Both the position numbers and the translations under genes were made by a program. From assembly GCA_002427505.1 (NCBI GenBank), contig DIRJ01000052.1, positions 53,734 to 117,733 of the forward strand: a DNA stretch of 64,000 bases, written 5' to 3'. This DNA comes from Mageeibacillus sp. UBA5439. Its GTDB lineage: Bacteria > Bacillota > Clostridia > Saccharofermentanales > DTU023. Of the stretch, positions 61,810-64,000 are shown piece after piece (the stretch's first letter is position 1; each line of letters starts with the position of its first letter). The notes beneath the pieces were generated by a model. The model was not told where the DNA came from and ran no database searches. It saw only the letters and a program-made list of their open reading frames with translations.

Positions 61810-63081
61810 TTACTTCGCTCCCTTCGTGATGATTTCCAAAATTTCTGCGTCTGTATTAAATCGAGCACTGGTATATGTCCGCAGCTTATTGGATGAAGTT
61901 ATAACAGGCATCTTCTTGCATAAAGGATTGTTCATATACATGAGCGGACAAATATAGCTGAGAACAACTCCCGTTGCCTCCAGTCTGGAAGCGTATTCGC
62001 TTTTATTGAACTCTTTTATCACTGCAGGAGCTGTAGTAAATACTGTAGGAATCTTTACTCTCCTGTTGCCGCTGGCTTTAAGGCCTGCTTCAACCTTGAG
62101 TGTCCAATCAATTAGCTGCTGCAAAGTCAGATGCGGGCAGCCAACAAAGCAGAGCTTAGCTTTAGCGTCAGGATTATTCCAGATAACAGGATAGCTGTTT
62201 TTTACCCGGTCCAGCTCTGCGTCATCAATGACATAGACTCTGGCATTCTCACGAATCAGATCTTCACCATAATCAACAGCTTCAGGTGTCAGATTTTCAA
62301 CATGATACAGTCCTACTGAGCCGTTAGATGCCGTAGCTGCACCGAAATCTTTGAGATATGCACAGGCACTTTCATCAAGTTCTGTGCCCAGCCATTGATC
62401 CAGGCCTCTGATGTAAGGCACTGCTTCCAGCACCTTCATGCCTACTGCTGAACCAAAAACCTGAGCTTCGGGTAATTTGCTGGTACGTACTTCAACAATC
62501 CAGTCGGCCTTACGGCCATCGTCAGTAAGAAAACCGAATTCCGGCACGAAACCGGCAATCGACCCCATCAGCTCTATAATGCCTGAGTTTCTGTTGCAGC
62601 GTGCACCCAGCACACTGTTTGCGTAAACTACGGCAGAGGACTCAGCCCAGGAAAGTATCTCTCCCCTCCCGGGTGCATTGCCTACTTCCGGCAAATAGCA
62701 GGCGCAGGTGTAGGCATCATCATTCATGATGCCGAACTCTTCCAGCTGCTTTTCCATTCTGTCCTGAGCACCATACATGATTTTAAAAACGATATTTTTT
62801 AAGAGGCTGGAAGGAACCTTCTTGTCGAGAGGTCTGGGGTCTGCTGAAAACTTCTGTTTACAGACTGCTCCTTCAGACAGCAACTGCTCGTACAGGTCAT
62901 AAACCGGCTCCATGACACTGATACCAAAACTGATGACACTGTGTCCGAACTCACTTGTAATCGGGACCATTCTTTCTGCGGAAAAGGCTTCTCCATACAT
63001 CACCAGAGTTTTCATAACTTTAGCAATGGTTTCACCTTTCTCACCGTCGAGCAGAGCCTGCTGCTCCTGTGTAAGAATCAT
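61810..63081 (-). CDS. Aconitase X, large catalytic subunit
   Basis: The ~423-residue protein matches the AcnX catalytic domain (formerly DUF521), with SEFGHSVISFG, the family signature AESSAVVYANSVLGARCNRNSG in part, and several conserved cysteines that would hold an iron-sulfur cluster. AcnX enzymes dehydrate small acids: cis-3-hydroxy-L-proline in bacteria, mevalonate 5-phosphate in archaea. I chose ATG 63081, preceded by GAGGAGAGAG. The genome context here (swivel subunit, then an enoate-type reductase) does not match the proline operons I know. Direct repeats at 63123-63151 lie in its promoter region. Confidence 0.88.
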   Translation of the reverse strand: MILTQEQQALLDGEKGETIAKVMKTLVMYGEAFSAERMVPITSEFGHSVISFGISVMEPVYDLYEQLLSEGAVCKQKFSADPRPLDKKVPSSLLKNIVFKIMYGAQDRMEKQLEEFGIMNDDAYTCACYLPEVGNAPGRGEILSWAESSAVVYANSVLGARCNRNSGIIELMGSIAGFVPEFGFLTDDGRKADWIVEVRTSKLPEAQVFGSAVGMKVLEAVPYIRGLDQWLGTELDESACAYLKDFGAATASNGSVGLYHVENLTPEAVDYGEDLIRENARVYVIDDAELDRVKNSYPVIWNNPDAKAKLCFVGCPHLTLQQLIDWTLKVEAGLKASGNRRVKIPTVFTTAPAVIKEFNKSEYASRLEATGVVLSYICPLMYMNNPLCKKMPVITSSNKLRTYTSARFNTDAEILEIITKGAK

Positions 63082-63122
63082 AATCTCTCTCCTCTGCTTT
63101 ATGTTATATTGGCAAAGATTAC

Positions 63123-63151
63123 CAGAAATATTCCTCTTTGGCAGAATATTC
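63123..63151. repeat. Direct repeats upstream of the aconitase X operon
   Basis: CAGAAATATTC (63123-63133) and CAGAATATTC (63142-63151) lie about 40-70 bases upstream of the large-subunit ATG, with nineteen bases from one start to the next. The spacing of about two helical turns suits a regulator-binding site. Confidence 0.4.
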
Positions 63152-63205
63152 ACAGTAATGCTTAATATTGTTTAATTCTAGCGCTAATTTGGTGAAATTG
63201 CGATT

Positions 63206-63889
63206 ATGAAGAAGCTGATTCGGCTCGGAGTCCCCACCAAGTGCGGTGGTCGTTGGTCAGAAAGCACCATAGGCTCTATCCTTGGGAACGAGAAATTCAT
63301 CGGTGATACGTGCTTGCAAAAAGGCTTTATCGCTGACCACCTTACAAAGCAATGGAAGTCAAACAGCGGTGAGCTGCCGAAATACTACGTCGAGGGTTCA
63401 CATGAAGCCATTATCGACCGCGAGACCTTCAAGGCGGTTCAGATTGAGATGGCTCGGCGGGCAGCAAAAGCTAATCATCCCCGGAAGCTGACATTCAGCG
63501 AATTTTCGGGACTAATCACCTGTAAAAAGTGTGGAGCAAAATTCCGCAAAAAGGTAAGCGGCGTCGGCACAAAATATGCCAAGGTGGTTTGGGCTTGCGC
63601 TACCTACACTTACCGAGGAAAGCACGAATGTGCCGCCAAGCGAATACCCGAGGACATACTCGAAGAGAAATGCACCGAAGTGTTAGGGCTTGCTGAGTAC
63701 GACCCCAATTTATTATCGGGGAAGATTACAGCGATAGCAGTCCCCGACGACGGCGTCCTGGTATTTACTTTTAAAGACGGCACAGAGCAAACAGCTACAT
63801 GGGAAAATCGCTCCCGACGAGAGAGCTGGACTGACGAGATGCGGCAAACCGCAAGAGAACGGGCGCTGGGAGGTGCGGATAATGGCTAA
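63206..63889 (+). CDS. Serine recombinase, C-terminal part only
   Basis: The 227-residue frame contains the Recombinase domain (GGRWSESTIGSILGNEKFIGD in part), a zinc-ribbon domain with CKKCGAKF and a later WACATY...HEC pair, and a short C-terminal region. The N-terminal resolvase domain with the catalytic serine is missing; an in-frame TAA lies at 63185-63190, only a few codons before the ATG, and homology seems to begin right at that point. It is thus a truncated gene or a remnant left by integration, and on its own cannot recombine DNA. A purine-poor region precedes the ATG. It overlaps the next recombinase gene by eight bases. Confidence 0.82.
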   Translation: MKKLIRLGVPTKCGGRWSESTIGSILGNEKFIGDTCLQKGFIADHLTKQWKSNSGELPKYYVEGSHEAIIDRETFKAVQIEMARRAAKANHPRKLTFSEFSGLITCKKCGAKFRKKVSGVGTKYAKVVWACATYTYRGKHECAAKRIPEDILEEKCTEVLGLAEYDPNLLSGKITAIAVPDDGVLVFTFKDGTEQTATWENRSRRESWTDEMRQTARERALGGADNG

Positions 63890-64000
63890 TATTCGAGTTA
63901 TCCCTGCCACCGCCCCAGCTTTGTCGGCGCAGTCAAAGTCAAACGCTGTCAAGCGTCGCGTGGCGGCTTACGCAAGGGTTTCCACCGACAGCGACGAGCA
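63882..64000 (+). CDS. Serine recombinase, N-terminal part (cut by window end)
   Basis: A new frame starts at ATG 63882, inside the last eight bases of the previous gene, with GGGAGG upstream. The visible 39 residues start with MANIRVIPATAP and reach RRVAAYARVSTDSDEQ, the catalytic-serine motif of resolvase-type recombinases (YARVS). It is likely a full large serine recombinase continuing past 64000. Tandem overlapping recombinase genes are frequent in clostridial elements. Confidence 0.8.
   Translation, partial: MANIRVIPATAPALSAQSKSNAVKRRVAAYARVSTDSDE

Larger units (their letters stand above)
63160..64000 (+). mobile_element. Edge of an integrated element carrying serine recombinases
   Basis: Core metabolic genes give way here to two overlapping serine recombinase genes, the usual terminal genes of Clostridial integrative elements. 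The first has lost its N-terminal half, which suggests that the junction lies near 63160-63205. The other end is outside the window, and I saw no flanking repeat that defines an attachment site. Confidence 0.5.

Noticed and set aside
1..64000. CRISPR arrays, rRNA genes, riboswitches, insertion sequences
   Set aside because: I looked for regularly spaced repeats, rRNA landmarks, T-box/riboswitch-like leaders and transposase motifs and saw none. This is by eye only; a covariance-model scan would be decisive.

Overview
The window looks like a chromosome segment of an anaerobic, mid-GC Bacillota, most likely class Clostridia. The support is gene content and order: phoH-pgpH-ybeY-era-recO, efp-asp23-amaP-DUF2273-nusB-xseA-xseB-ispA-dxs-nadK-argR-recN, nadD-yqeK-rsfS, an iron-sulfur L-serine dehydratase in two subunits, DUF881 proteins, and strong GGAGG ribosome binding sites with consensus sigma-A promoters. 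I cannot name a genus. Almost all of it is core genome; only the last ~0.85 kb looks mobile.

Layout. (1) 1-4.98 kb: tRNA-Trp and tRNA-Pro(GGG), then pnp, rpsO and murD on the minus strand, then tRNA-Leu. (2) 5.0-9.1 kb: a nuclease-helicase fusion (plus) running head-on into sdaAB-sdaAA (minus). (3) 9.2-19.4 kb: a minus-strand operon of an orphan lipoprotein, lspA, an RluD-type synthase, two DUF881 proteins, phoH, pgpH, a YbeY-Era fusion and recO. (4) 19.5-33.4 kb: rny in its own unit, then a ~12 kb minus-strand operon from efp through envelope-stress genes, nusB, xseAB, isoprenoid genes, nadK, argR and recN to hutH-fchA. (5) 33.5-41.5 kb: yqeG-lysC (plus) facing parE-parC and a degenerate deacetylase-like protein (minus). 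(6) 41.6-47.1 kb: tRNA-Gly, -Arg, -His, -Gln, -Lys, -Pro(CGG) interleaved with an SH3/PP2C-like membrane protein, an acetyltransferase, a fused alkyltransferase, dfrA and thyA. (7) 47.1-57.1 kb: comEA-like gene, rsfS, nadD-yqeK fusion, prfB, a membrane protein, an ACT regulator, rdgB, an M3-peptidase homologue without its zinc motif, argS and a nucleotidyltransferase. (8) 57.3-59.2 kb: NYN-LOTUS protein and membrane pseudo-PP2C. (9) 59.3-63.1 kb: two-subunit aconitase X plus an Old-Yellow-Enzyme-type reductase. (10) 63.2-64.0 kb: two overlapping serine recombinase genes, the first lacking its catalytic domain.

Themes. RNA maturation and decay are concentrated here (PNPase, RNase Y, YbeY-Era, NusB, PhoH, RsfS, RF2). 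Three multidomain fusions are visible (YbeY-Era, NadD-YqeK, RecB-type nuclease-XPD-type helicase). Four proteins keep the look of an enzyme family but lack its catalytic residues: two PP2C-like membrane proteins, an M3 oligopeptidase homologue and a polysaccharide-deacetylase-like membrane protein. The most distinctive candidates for undescribed biology are the NYN-LOTUS/pseudo-PP2C pair, the AcnX-reductase operon and the pseudo-peptidase next to argS. No CRISPR array, rRNA or riboswitch was seen, and no stretch over 300 bases lacks a gene.
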